DNA of 64,000 nt from Atherix ibis (taxonomy: Eukaryota > Arthropoda > Insecta > Diptera > Athericidae). Within the stretch, counting starts at the first letter, position 1. Each line of letters starts with the position of its first letter. The DNA is taken from positions 16,593,933 to 16,657,932 of the forward strand of contig OY282608.1 in NCBI GenBank assembly GCA_958298945.1, read 5' to 3'. Made by a program: the position numbers and the translations under genes. Positions 24,841 to 34,871 of the stretch are shown here, in pieces. Below the pieces are notes generated by a model. That model was not told the DNA's origin. It saw only the letters and a program-made list of their open reading frames with translations, and ran no database searches.

Positions 24841-25704
24841 TTGGTGGTTTGTTGGTTTCTTGGTTTGTTGGTTTGTTGGGTTGTTCGTTTGTTGGTTTGT
24901 TGGTTGGTTTGTTTGTTGGTTTGTTCGTTTGTTGGCTTGTTGGTTTGTTGCCTTATTGGTTTGTTAGTTTGTTGGTTTGTTTGTTTGTTCGTTTGTTGGT
25001 TTGTTGGTTTGTTTGCTTGTTGGTTTGTTGGTTTGTTGGCTTATTGGTTTGTTGGTTTGTTGGTTTGTTCGTTTGTTGGTTTGTTTGTTTGTTGGTTTGT
25101 TGGCTTGTTGGTTTGTTGGTTTGTTGGTTTGTTGGTTTGTTGGTTTGTTGGTTTGTTGGTTTGTTGGCTTGTTGGTTTGTTGGTTTGTTGGTTTGTTGGT
25201 TTGTTGGTTTGTTGGTTTCTTGGTTTGTTGGTTTGTTGGGTTGTTCGTTTGTTGGTTTGTTGACTTGTTGGTTTGGTGGTTTGTTGGTTTCTTGGTTTGT
25301 TGGTTTGTTGGGTTGTTCGTTTGTTGGTTTGTTGGTTGGTTTGTTTGTTGGTTTGTTCGTTTGTTGGCTTGTTGGTTTGTTGCCTTATTGGTTTGTTAGT
25401 TTGTTGGTTTGTTTGTTTGTTCGTTTGTTGGTTTGTTGGTTTGTTTGCTTGTTGGTTTGTTGGTTTGTTGGCTTATTGGTTTGTTGGTTTGTTGGTTTGT
25501 TCGTTTGTTGGTTTGTTTGTTTGTTGGTTTGTTGGCTTGTTGGTTTGTTGGTTTGTTGGTTTGTTGGTTTGTTGGTTTGTTGGTTTGTTGGTTTGTTGGC
25601 TTGTTGGTTTGTTGGCTTGTTGGTTTGTTGGTTTGTTGGTTTGTTGGTTTGTCGGGTTGTTGGTTTGTTCGTTTGTTGGTTTGTTGGTTTGTTGGTTTGT
25701 TGGT
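24841..25704 (+). repeat. 432-bp tandem pair, first occurrence
   Basis: Two copies, 24841-25272 and 25273-25704. The rare GCCTTATTGG site lies at 24951 and 25383, exactly 432 bp apart (54 octamers). Each copy holds GGTTGGTTTG, GCCTTATTGG and a GGTTTGTTTGC landmark in the same order. Confidence 0.85.
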
Positions 25705-26170
25705 TTGTTGGTTTGTTGGTTTGTTGGTTTGTTGGTTTGTTAGCGTGTTGGCTTGTTGGTTTTTTGGTTTGCTCGTTTGTTGGTTTGTTGGTTTGTTGGT
25801 TTGTTGGTTTGTTGGTTTGTTGGTTTGTTTGTTTGTTCGTTTGTTGGTTTGTTGGTTTGTTGGCTTGTTGGTTTGTTGGTTTGTTGGCTTATTGGTTTGT
25901 TTGTTTGTTGGTTTGTTCGTTTGTTGGTTTGTTTGTTTGTTGGTTTTTTGGCTTGTTGGTTTGTTGGTTTGTTGGTTTGTTGGTTTGTTTGCTTGTTGGT
26001 TTGTTGGTTTGTTGGTTTGTTGGTTTGTTGATTTGTTGGCTTGTTGGCTTGTTGGTTAATTGGTTTGTTGGTTTGTTGGTTTGTTGTTTTGTTGGCTTGT
26101 TGGCTTGATGGTTTGTTGGGTTGTCCGCTTGTTGGTTTGTTGATTTGTTGGTTTGTTTGTTTGTTCGTTT
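24841..26170 (+). repeat. About 1.38-kb higher-order unit, copy 1
   Basis: Contains the 432-bp doublet, then TTAGCGTG (25740), a TTTGCTCG landmark and GGTTAATTGG with GTCCGCTTG. The same order returns in copy 2 at offsets of 1384 (doublet) and 1376 bp (TAGCGTG at 25741 and 27117). Collinearity ends near 26.17 kb. Confidence 0.8.
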
Positions 26171-26224
26171 GTTGGTTTGTTGGTTTGTTGGGTTGTTCGT
26201 TTGTTGGTTTGTTGACTTGTTGGT

Positions 26225-27088
26225 TTGGTGGTTTGTTGGTTTCTTGGTTTGTTGGTTTGTTGGGTTGTTCGTTTGTTGGTTTGTTGGTTGGTTTGTTTGT
26301 TGGTTTGTTCGTTTGTTGGCTTGTTGGTTTGTTGCCTTATTGGTTTGTTAGTTTGTTGGTTTGTTTGTTTGTTCGTTTGTTGGTTTGTTGGTTTGTTTGC
26401 TTGTTGGTTTGTTGGTTTGTTGGCTTATTGGTTTGTTGGTTTGTTGGTTTGTTCGTTTGTTGGTTTGTTTGTTTGTTGGTTTGTTGGCTTGTTGGTTTGT
26501 TGGTTTGTTGGTTTGTTGGTTTGTTGGTTTGTTGGTTTGTTGGTTTGTTGGCTTGTTGGTTTGTTGGTTTGTTGGTTTGTTGGTTTGTTGGTTTGTTGGT
26601 TTCTTGGTTTGTTGGTTTGTTGGGTTGTTCGTTTGTTGGTTTGTTGACTTGTTGGTTTGGTGGTTTGTTGGTTTCTTGGTTTGTTGGTTTGTTGGGTTGT
26701 TCGTTTGTTGGTTTGTTGGTTGGTTTGTTTGTTGGTTTGTTCGTTTGTTGGCTTGTTGGTTTGTTGCCTTATTGGTTTGTTAGTTTGTTGGTTTGTTTGT
26801 TTGTTCGTTTGTTGGTTTGTTGGTTTGTTTGCTTGTTGGTTTGTTGGTTTGTTGGCTTATTGGTTTGTTGGTTTGTTGGTTTGTTCGTTTGTTGGTTTGT
26901 TTGTTTGTTGGTTTGTTGGCTTGTTGGTTTGTTGGTTTGTTGGTTTGTTGGTTTGTTGGTTTGTTGGTTTGTTGGTTTGTTGGCTTGTTGGTTTGTTGGC
27001 TTGTTGGTTTGTTGGTTTGTTGGTTTGTTGGTTTGTCGGGTTGTTGGTTTGTTCGTTTGTTGGTTTGTTGGTTTGTTGGTTTGTTGGT
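26225..27088 (+). repeat. 432-bp tandem pair, second occurrence
   Basis: Copies at 26225-26656 and 26657-27088, with GCCTTATTGG at 26335 and 26767. The whole pair lies 1384 bp after the first pair, so the 432-bp doublet sits inside a larger repeat. Confidence 0.85.
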
Positions 27089-27546
27089 TTGTTGGTTTGT
27101 TGGTTTGTTGGTTTGTTAGCGTGTTGGCTTGTTGGTTTTTTGGTTTGCTCGTTTGTTGGTTTGTTGGTTTGTTGGTTTGTTGGTTTGTTGGTTTGTTGGT
27201 TTGTTTGTTTGTTCGTTTGTTGGTTTGTTGGTTTGTTGGCTTGTTGGTTTGTTGGTTTGTTGGCTTATTGGTTTGTTTGTTTGTTGGTTTGTTCGTTTGT
27301 TGGTTTGTTTGTTTGTTGGTTTTTTGGCTTGTTGGTTTGTTGGTTTGTTGGTTTGTTGGTTTGTTTGCTTGTTGGTTTGTTGGTTTGTTGGTTTGTTGGT
27401 TTGTTGATTTGTTGGCTTGTTGGCTTGTTGGTTAATTGGTTTGTTGGTTTGTTGGTTTGTTGTTTTGTTGGCTTGTTGGCTTGATGGTTTGTTGGGTTGT
27501 CCGCTTGTTGGTTTGTTGATTTGTTGGTTTGTTTGTTTGTTCGTTT
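26225..27546 (+). repeat. About 1.38-kb higher-order unit, copy 2
   Basis: Second copy of the unit at 24841, with the same series of rare variants; it diverges after about 27546. TAGCGTG, diagnostic for this family, occurs again at 29205 and 31836, marking further partial copies. Confidence 0.8.
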
Positions 27547-29204
27547 GTTGGTTTGTTGGTTTGTTGGCTTGTTGGTTTGTTGGTTTGTTGGCTTTTTGGT
27601 TTGTTGGTTTGTTGGTTTGTTTGTTTGTTGGCTTGTTGGTTTGTTGGCTTGTTGGTTTGTTGGCTAATTGCTTTGGTGGTTTGTTGGTTTGTTGGTTTGT
27701 TGGTTTGTTGGTTTGTTGGTTTGTTGGCTTGTTGGTTTGTTGGCTTGTTGTCTTGTTGGTTTGTTGGTTTGTTGGTTTGTTGGTTTGTTGGCTTGTTGGC
27801 TTGTTGGTTTGTTGGGTTGTTGGTTTGCTGGTTTGTTGGTTTGTTGGTTTGTTGGCTTGTTGGCTTGTTGGTTTATTGGTTTGTTGATTTGTTGGTTTGT
27901 TGTTTTGTTAGCTTGTTGGCTTGTTGGTTTGTTGGTTTGTTCGTTTGTTGGTTTGTTGGTTTGTTGGTTTTTTGGTTTGTTGGCTTGTTGGTTTGTTGGT
28001 TTGTTGGTTTGTTGACTTGTTGGTTTGTTGGTTTGTTGGCATGTTGGTTTGTTAGTTTGTTGACTTGTTGGCTTATTGGTTTGTTGGCTTGTTGGTTTGT
28101 TGGCTTGTTGGCTTGTTGGTTTGTTGGTTTGTTGGTTTGTTTGTTTGTTGGTTTGTTGACTTGTTGGTTTGGTGGTTTGTTGGTTTCTTGGTTTGTTGGT
28201 TTGTTGGGTTGTTCGTTTGTTGGTTTGTTGGTTTGTTTGTTTGTTGGTTTGTTCATTTGTTGGCTTGTTGGTTTGTTGCCTTATTGGTTTGTTAGTTTGT
28301 TGGTTTGTTTGTTTGTTCGTTTGTTGGTTTGTTGGTTTGTTTGCTTGTTGGTTTGTTGGTTTGTTGGCTTATTGGTTTGTTGGTTTGTTGGTTTGTTCGT
28401 TTGTTGGTTTGTTTGTTTGTTGGTTTGTTGGCTTGTTGGTTTGTTGGTTTGTTGGTTTGTTTGTTTGTTTATTTGTTGGCTTGTTGGTTTGTTGGTTTGT
28501 TGGTTTGTTGGCTTGTTGGTTTGTTGGTTTGTTGGTTTGTTGGTTTGTCGGGTTGTTGGTTTGTTCGTTTGTTGGTTTGTTGGTTTGTTGGTTTGTTGGT
28601 TTGTTGGTTTGTTGGTTTGTTGACTTGTTGGTTTGGTGGTTTGTTGGTTTCTTGGTTTGTTGGTTTGTTGGGTTGTTCGTTTGTTGGTTTGTTGACTTGT
28701 TGGTTTGGTGGTTTGTTGGTTTCTTGGTTTGTTGGTTTGTTGGGTTGTTCGTTTGTTGGTTTGTTGGTTGGTTTGTTTGTTGGTTTGTTCGTTTGTTGGC
28801 TTGTTGGTTTGCTGCCTTATTGGTTTGTTAGTTTGTTGGTTTGTTTGTTTGTTCGTTTGTTGGTTTGTTGGTTTGTTTGCTTGTTGGTTTGTTGGTTTGT
28901 TGGCTTATTGGTTTGTTGGTTTGTTGGTTTGTTCGTTTGTTGGTTTGCTTGTTTGTTGGTTTGTTGGCTTGTTGGTTTGTTGGTTTGTTGGTTTGTTGGT
29001 TTGTTGGTTTGTTGGTTTGTTGGTTTGTTGGTTTGTTGGCTTGTTGGTTTGTTGGTTTGTTGGTTTGTTGGTTTGTTGGCTTGTTGGTTTGTTGGCTTGT
29101 TGGTTTGTTGGTTTGTTGGTTTGTTGGTTTGTCGGGTTGTTGGTTTGTTCGTTTGTTGGTTTGTTGGTTTGTTGGTTTGTTGGTTTGTTGGTTTGTTGGT
29201 TTCT
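27547..29204 (+). repeat. Right-arm satellite between the 1.38-kb and 2.63-kb units
   Basis: Ordinary octamer satellite. GCCTTATTGG-type sites at 28279 and 28815 (536 bp apart) echo those at 24407 and 24951 (544 bp apart), so 28.1-28.9 kb is a diverged copy of 24.3-25.0 kb about 3.87 kb away. Confidence 0.7.
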
Positions 29205-29780
29205 TAGCGTGTTGGCTTGTTGGTTTTTTGGTTTGCTCGTTTGTTGGTTTGTTGGTTTGTTGGTTTGTTGGTTTGTTTGTTTGTTCGTTTGTTGGTTTGT
29301 TGGTTTGTTGGCTTGTTGGTTTGTTGGTTTGTTGGCTTATTGGTTTGTTTGTTTGTTGGTTTGTTCGTTTGTTGGTTTGTTTGTTTGTTGGTTTTTTGGC
29401 TTGTTGGTTTGTTGGTTTGTTGGTTTGTTGGTTTGTTTGCTTGTTGGTTTGTTGGTTTGTTGGTTTGTTGGTTTGTTGGTTTGTTGATTTGTTGGCTTGT
29501 TGGCTTGTTGGTTAATTGGTTTGTTGGTTTGTTGGTTTGTTGTTTTGTTGGCTTGTTGGCTTGATGGTTTGTTGGTTTGTCCGCTTGTTGGTTTGTTGAT
29601 TTGTTGGTTTTTTTGGTTTGTTGGCTTGTTGGTTTGTTGGTTTGTTCGTTTGTTGGTTTGTTGGTTTGTTCGTTTGTTGGTTTTTTGGTTTGTTGGTTTG
29701 TTGGTTTGTTGGCATGTTGGTTTGTTGGCTTGTTGGCTTATTGGTTTGTTGGCTTTTTGGTTTGTTGGTTTTTGGTTTAT

Positions 29781-29963
29781 TGGTTTGTTGGTTTGTTGGT
29801 TTGTTGGTTTGTTGGTTTGTTGGTTTGTTGGTTTGTTGGTTTGTTGGTTTGTTGGTTTGTTGGTTTGTTGGTTTGTTGGTTTGTTGGTTTGTTGGTTTGT
29901 TGGTTTGTTGGTTTGTTGGTTTGTTGGTTTGTTGGTTTGTTGGTTTGTTGGTTTGTTGGTTTG
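29781..29963 (+). repeat. Longest near-perfect octamer block
   Basis: About 22-23 consecutive TTTGTTGG units without a visible change. Elsewhere a variant typically appears every few units, so this block is recently expanded or homogenised. The related copy at about 32410-32586 carries one GGTTTGGTGG change. Confidence 0.88.
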
Positions 29964-30035
29964 TTCGTTTGTTCGTTTGTTCGTTTGTTCGTTTGTTCGT
30001 TTGTTCGTTTGTTCGTTTGTTCGTTTGTTCGTTTG
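29964..30035 (+). repeat. Run of nine TTCGTTTG variant octamers
   Basis: TTCG recurs every 8 bases from 29964 to 30028, then TTAG at 30036. This is local amplification of a variant unit containing CpG. Equivalent runs have six units (32587-32634) and four units (33555-33586). Confidence 0.9.
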
Positions 30036-31326
30036 TTAGTTTGATGGTTTGTTCGTTTGTTGGTTTGTTGGTTTGTTGGTTTGTTGGTTTGTTGGTTTGT
30101 TTTTTTGTTGGTTTGTTGGTTTGTTGGTTTGTTGGCTTGTTGGTTTGTTGGCTTGTTGGTTTGTTGGTTTGTTGGTTTGTTCATTTGTTGGCTTGTTCGG
30201 TTGTTGGCTTGTAGGTTTGTCGGCTAGTTGGTTTGTTGGTTTGTTGGTTTGTTGGTTTGTTGGTTTGTTGGTTTGTTGGTTTGTTCGTTTGTTGGTTTCT
30301 TGGTTTGTTGGTTTTTTGGTTTGTTGGTTTGTTGGTTTGTTGGTTTGTTGGCTTGTTTGTTTGTTGGCTTGTTGGTTTGATGGTTTGTTGGTTTGTTCGT
30401 TTGTTGGTTTGTTGGTTTGTTGGTTTGTTGGTTTGTTGGTTTGTTGGTTTGTTGGCTTGTTGGTTTGTTGGTTTGTTCGTTTGTTGGTTTGTTGGTTTGT
30501 GGTTTTTTGGTTTGTTGGCTTGTTGGTTTGTTGGTTTGTTGGTTTGTTGGCTTGTTTGTTTGTTGGCTTGTTGGCTTGATAATTTGTTGGTTTGTTCGTT
30601 TGTTGGTTTGTTGGTTTGTTGGTTTGTTGGTTTGTTGGTTTGTTGGTTTGTTGGCTTGTTGGTTTGTTGGTTTGTTCGTTTGTTGGTTTGTTGGTTTGTT
30701 GGTTTTTTGGTTTGTTGGCTTGTTGGTTTGTTGGTTTGTTGGTTTGTTGGCTTGTTGGCTTGTTGGCTAAATGGTTTGTTGGCTTGTTGGTTTGATGGCT
30801 TGTTGGCTTGTCGGTTTGTTGGTTTATTGGTTTGTTCGTTTGTTGGTATGTTCGTTTGTTGGTTTGTTTGTTTATTGGCTTGTTGGTTTGTTGGTTTGTT
30901 GGTTTGGTGGTTTGTTGGTTTGTTGGTTTGTTGGTGTGTTGGTTTGTTGGTTTGTTGGTTTGTTGGTTTGTTGGTTTATTGAATTGTTGGTTTGGTGGTT
31001 TGTTGGTTTCTTGGTTTGTTGGTTTGTTGGTTTATTCGTTTGTTGGTTTGTTGGTTTGTTGGATTGTTGGTTTGTTCATTTGTTGGCTTGTTGGTTTGTT
31101 GGCTTGTTCGCTTGTTGGTTTGTTGGCTTGTTGGCTTGTTGGTTTGTTGGTTTGTTGGTTTGTTGGTTTGTTGGTTTGTTGGTTAGTTGGCTTGTTGGCT
31201 TGTTGGCTTGTTGGTTTGTTGGTTTGTTGGCTTGTTGGTTTGTTGGTTTTTTGGTTTGTTCGTTTGTTGGTTTGTTGGTTTGCTCGTTTGCTGGTTTGTT
31301 GGTTTTTTGGTTTGTTGGTTTGTTGG

Positions 31327-34300
31327 TTTTTTTTTTTTTTGGTTTGTTCGTTTGTTGGTTTGTTGGTTTGTTGGTATGTTGGTTTGTTGGTTTGTTGGTT
31401 TGTTTGTTTGTTGGTTTGTTGGTTTGTTGGTTTGTTGGCTTGTTGGCTTGTTGGTTTGGTGATTTGTTGGTTTGTTTGTTTGTTGGTTTGTTCGTTTGTT
31501 GGCTTAGTGGTTTGTTGGTTTGTTGGTTTGTTGGTTTGTTGGTTTGTTGGTTTGTTGGTTTGTTGGTTTGTTGGTTTGTTGGTTTGTTGGTTTGTTGGTT
31601 TGTTGGTTTGTTGGTTTGTTGGTTTGTTGGTTTGTTGGTTTGTTCGTTTGTTGGTTTGTTCGTTTGTTGGTTTGTTGGTTTCTTGGTTTGTTGGTTTGTT
31701 GGTTTGTTGGTTTGTTCGTTTGTTGGATTGTTTGTTTGTTGGTTTGTTGGTTTGTTGGTTTGTCGGATTGTTGGTTTGTTCGTTTGTTGGTTTGTTGGTT
31801 TGTTGGTTTGTTGGTTTGTTGGTTTGTTGGTTTGTTAGCGTGTTGGCTTGTTGGTTTTTTGGTTTGCTCGTTTGTTGGTTTGTTGGTTTGTTGGTTTGTT
31901 GGTTTGTTGGTTTGTTTGTTTGTTCGTTTGTTGGTTTGTTGGTTTGTTGGCTTGTTGGTTTGTTGGTTTGTTGGCTTATTGGTTTGTTTGTTTGTTGGTT
32001 TGTTCCTTTGTTGGTTTGTTTGTTTGTTGGTTTTTTGGCTTGTTGGTTTGTTGGTTTGTTGGTTTGTTGGTTTGTTTGCTTGTTGGTTTGTTGGTTTGTT
32101 GGTTTGTTGGTTTGTTGATTTGTTGGCTTGTTGTCTTGTTGGTTAATTGGTTTGTTGGTTTGTTGGTTTGTTGTTTTGTTGGCTTGTTGGCTTGATGGTT
32201 TGTTGGTTTGTCCGCTTGTTGGTTTGTTGATTTGTTGGTTTTTTTGGTTTGTTGGCTTGTTGGTTTGTTGGTTTGTTCGTTTGTTGGTTTGTTGGTTTGT
32301 TCGTTTGTTGGTTTTTTGGTTTGTTGGTTTGTTGGTTTGTTGGCATGTTGGTTTGTTGGCTTGTTGGCTTATTGGTTTGTTGGCTTTTTTGTTTGTTGGT
32401 TTTTGGTTTATTGGTTTGTTGGTTTGTTGGTTTGTTGGTTTGTTGGTTTGTTGGTTTGTTGGTTTGTTGGTTTGTTGGTTTGTTGGTTTGTTGGTTTGGT
32501 GGTTTGTTGGTTTGTTGGTTTGTTGGTTTGTTGGTTTGTTGGTTTGTTGGTTTGTTGGTTTGTTGGTTTGTTGGTTTGTTGGTTTGTTCGTTTGTTCGTT
32601 TGTTCGTTTGTTCGTTTGTTCGTTTGTTCGTTTGTTAGTTTGTTGGTTTGTTCGTTTGTTGGTTTGTTGGTTTGTTGGTTTGTTGGTTTGTTTTTTTGTT
32701 GGTTTGTTGGTTTGTTGGTTTGTTGGCTTGTTGGCTTGTTGGTTTGTTGGTTTGTTGGTTTGTTTGTTGGTTGGCTTGTTCGTTTGTCGGCTTGTAGGTT
32801 TGTCGGCTAGTTGGTTTGTTGGTTTGTTGGTTTGTTAGTTTGTTGGTTTGTTGGTTTGTTGGCTTGTTGGTTTGTTGGCTTGTTGGCTTGTTGGCTTGTT
32901 GGTTTGTTCGTTTGTTGGTTTGTTGGTTTATTAGTTTGTTGGTTTGTTGGTTTGTTTGCTTGTTGGTTTGTTGGTTTGTTGTTTTGTTGGTTTAATGGCT
33001 TGTTGGGTTGTTGGTTTGTTGGTTTGTTCGTTTGTTGGTTTGTTGATTTGTTGGTTTTTTGGTTTGTTAGCTTGTTGGTTTGTTGGTGTATTGGTTTGTT
33101 GGTTTGTTGGTTTGTTGGTTTTTTGGCTTGTTGGTCTGTTGGTTTGTTGGTTTGATGGTTTGTTCGCTTGTTGGCTTGTTGGTTTATTGGTTTGTTGGTT
33201 TGTTGGTTTGTTGTTTTGTTGGTTTGTTGGCTTGTTGGTTTGCTGGTTTGTTCGTTTGTTGGTTTGTTGGTTTGTTGGTTTTTTGGTTTGTTGGCTTGTT
33301 GGTTTGTTGGTTTGTTGGTTTGTTGGTTTGTTGGTTTGTTGGTTTGTTGGTTTTTTGGTTTGTTGGTTTGTTGGCATGTTGGTTTGTTGGCTTGTTGACT
33401 TGTTGGCTTATTGGTTTGTTGGCTTGTTGGTTTGTTGGTTTGTTGGTTTATTGGTTTGTTGGTTTGTTGGTTTGTTGGTTTGTTGGTTTATTGGTTTGTT
33501 GGTTTGTTGGTTTGTTGGTTTGTTGGTTTGTTGGTTTGTTGGTTTGTTGGTTTGTTCGTTTGTTCGTTTGTTCGTTTGTTCGTTTGTTTGTTTGTTGGTT
33601 TGTTGGTTTGTTCGTTTGTTGGTTTGTTGGTTTGTTGGTTTGTTTTTTTGTTGGTTTGTTGATTTGTTGGTTTGTTGGCTTGTTGGTTTGTTGGTTTGTT
33701 GGTTTGTTCGTTTGTTGGCTTGTTCGTTTGTTGGCTTGTAGGTTTTGTCGGCTAGTTGGTTTGTTGGTTTGTTGGTTTGTTGGTTTGTTGGTTTGTTGGT
33801 TTGTTGGTTTGTTGGTTTGTTGGCTTGTTGGTTTGTTCGTTTGTTGGTTTGTTGGTTTGTTGGTTTTTTGGTTTGTTGGTTTGTTGGTTTGTTGGTTTGT
33901 TGGCTTGTTTGTTTGTTGGCTTGTTGGCTTGATGGTTTGTTGGTTTGTTCGTTTGTTGGTTTGTTGGTTTGTTGGTTTGTTGGTTTGTTGGTTTGTTGGT
34001 TTGTTGGCTTGTTGGTTTGTTGGTTTGTTCGTTTGTTGGTTTGTTGGTTTGTTGGTTTTTTGGTTTGTTGGCTTGTTGGTTTGTTGGTTTGTTGGTTTGT
34101 TGGCTTGTTTGTTTGTTGGCTTGTTGGCTTGATGGTTTGTTGGTTTGTTCGTTTGTTGGTTTGTTGGTTTGTTGGTTTGTTGGTTTGTTGGTTTGTTGGT
34201 TTGTTGGCTTGTTGGTTTGTTGGTTTGTTCGTTTGTTGGTTTGTTGGTTTGTTGGTTTTTTGGTTTGTTGGCTTGTTGGTTTGTTGGTTTGTTGGTTTGT

Positions 34301-34871
34301 TGGCTTGTTGGCTTGTTGGCTAAATGGTTTGTTGGCTTGTTGGTTTGATGGCTTGTTGGCTTGTCGGTTTGTTGGTTTATTGGTTTGTTCGTTTGTTGGT
34401 ATGTTCGTTTGTTAGTTTTTTTGTTTATTGGCTTGTTGGTTTGTTGGTTTGTTGGTTTGGTGGTTTGTTGGTTTGTTGGTTTGTTGGTGTGTTGGTTTGT
34501 TGGTTTATTGGTTTGTTGGTTTGTTGGTTTATTGAATTGTTGGTTTGGTGGTTTGTTGGTTTCTTGGTTTGTTGGTTTGTTGGTTTATTCGTTTGTTGGT
34601 TTGTTGGTTTGTTGGATTGTTGGTTTGTTCATTTGTTGGCTTGTTGGTTTGTTGGCTTGCTCGCTTGTTGGTTTGTTGGCTTGTTGGCTTGTTGGTTTGT
34701 TGGTTTGTTGGTTTGTTGGTTTGTTGGTTTGTTGGTTAGTTGGCTTGTTGGCTTGTTTGTTTGCTGGTTTGTTGGCTTGTTGGTTTGTTGGTTTTTTGGT
34801 TTGTTCGTTTGTTGGTTTGTTGGTTTGCTCGTTTGCTGGTTTGTTGGTTTTTTGGTTTGTTGGTTTGTTGG
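31327..34871 (+). repeat. T-run-delimited unit, longest copy (3545 bp)
   Basis: Starts at a T14 run (31327-31340) and ends before the T-run at 34872. CTAAATGG sites at 30767 and 34320 give a consistent period of 3553 bp. It includes segment copy 2 of the 2631-bp family and CGGCTAG sites at 32804 and 33749. Confidence 0.75.

Larger units (their letters stand above)
29205..30170 (+). repeat. 2631-bp-spaced segment, copy 1
   Basis: TAGCGTG at 29205 and 31836 and TCCGCTTG sites at 29580 and 32211 are both 2631 bp apart. The segment includes the pure octamer block and the TTCGTTTG run. The second copy is about 31836-32800. Confidence 0.8.

Noticed and set aside
31327..31340. T-runs as poly(A) tails of inserted retroposons
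   Set aside because: They have satellite on both sides with no element body or target duplication; slippage from a TTTTTTGG variant explains them better.
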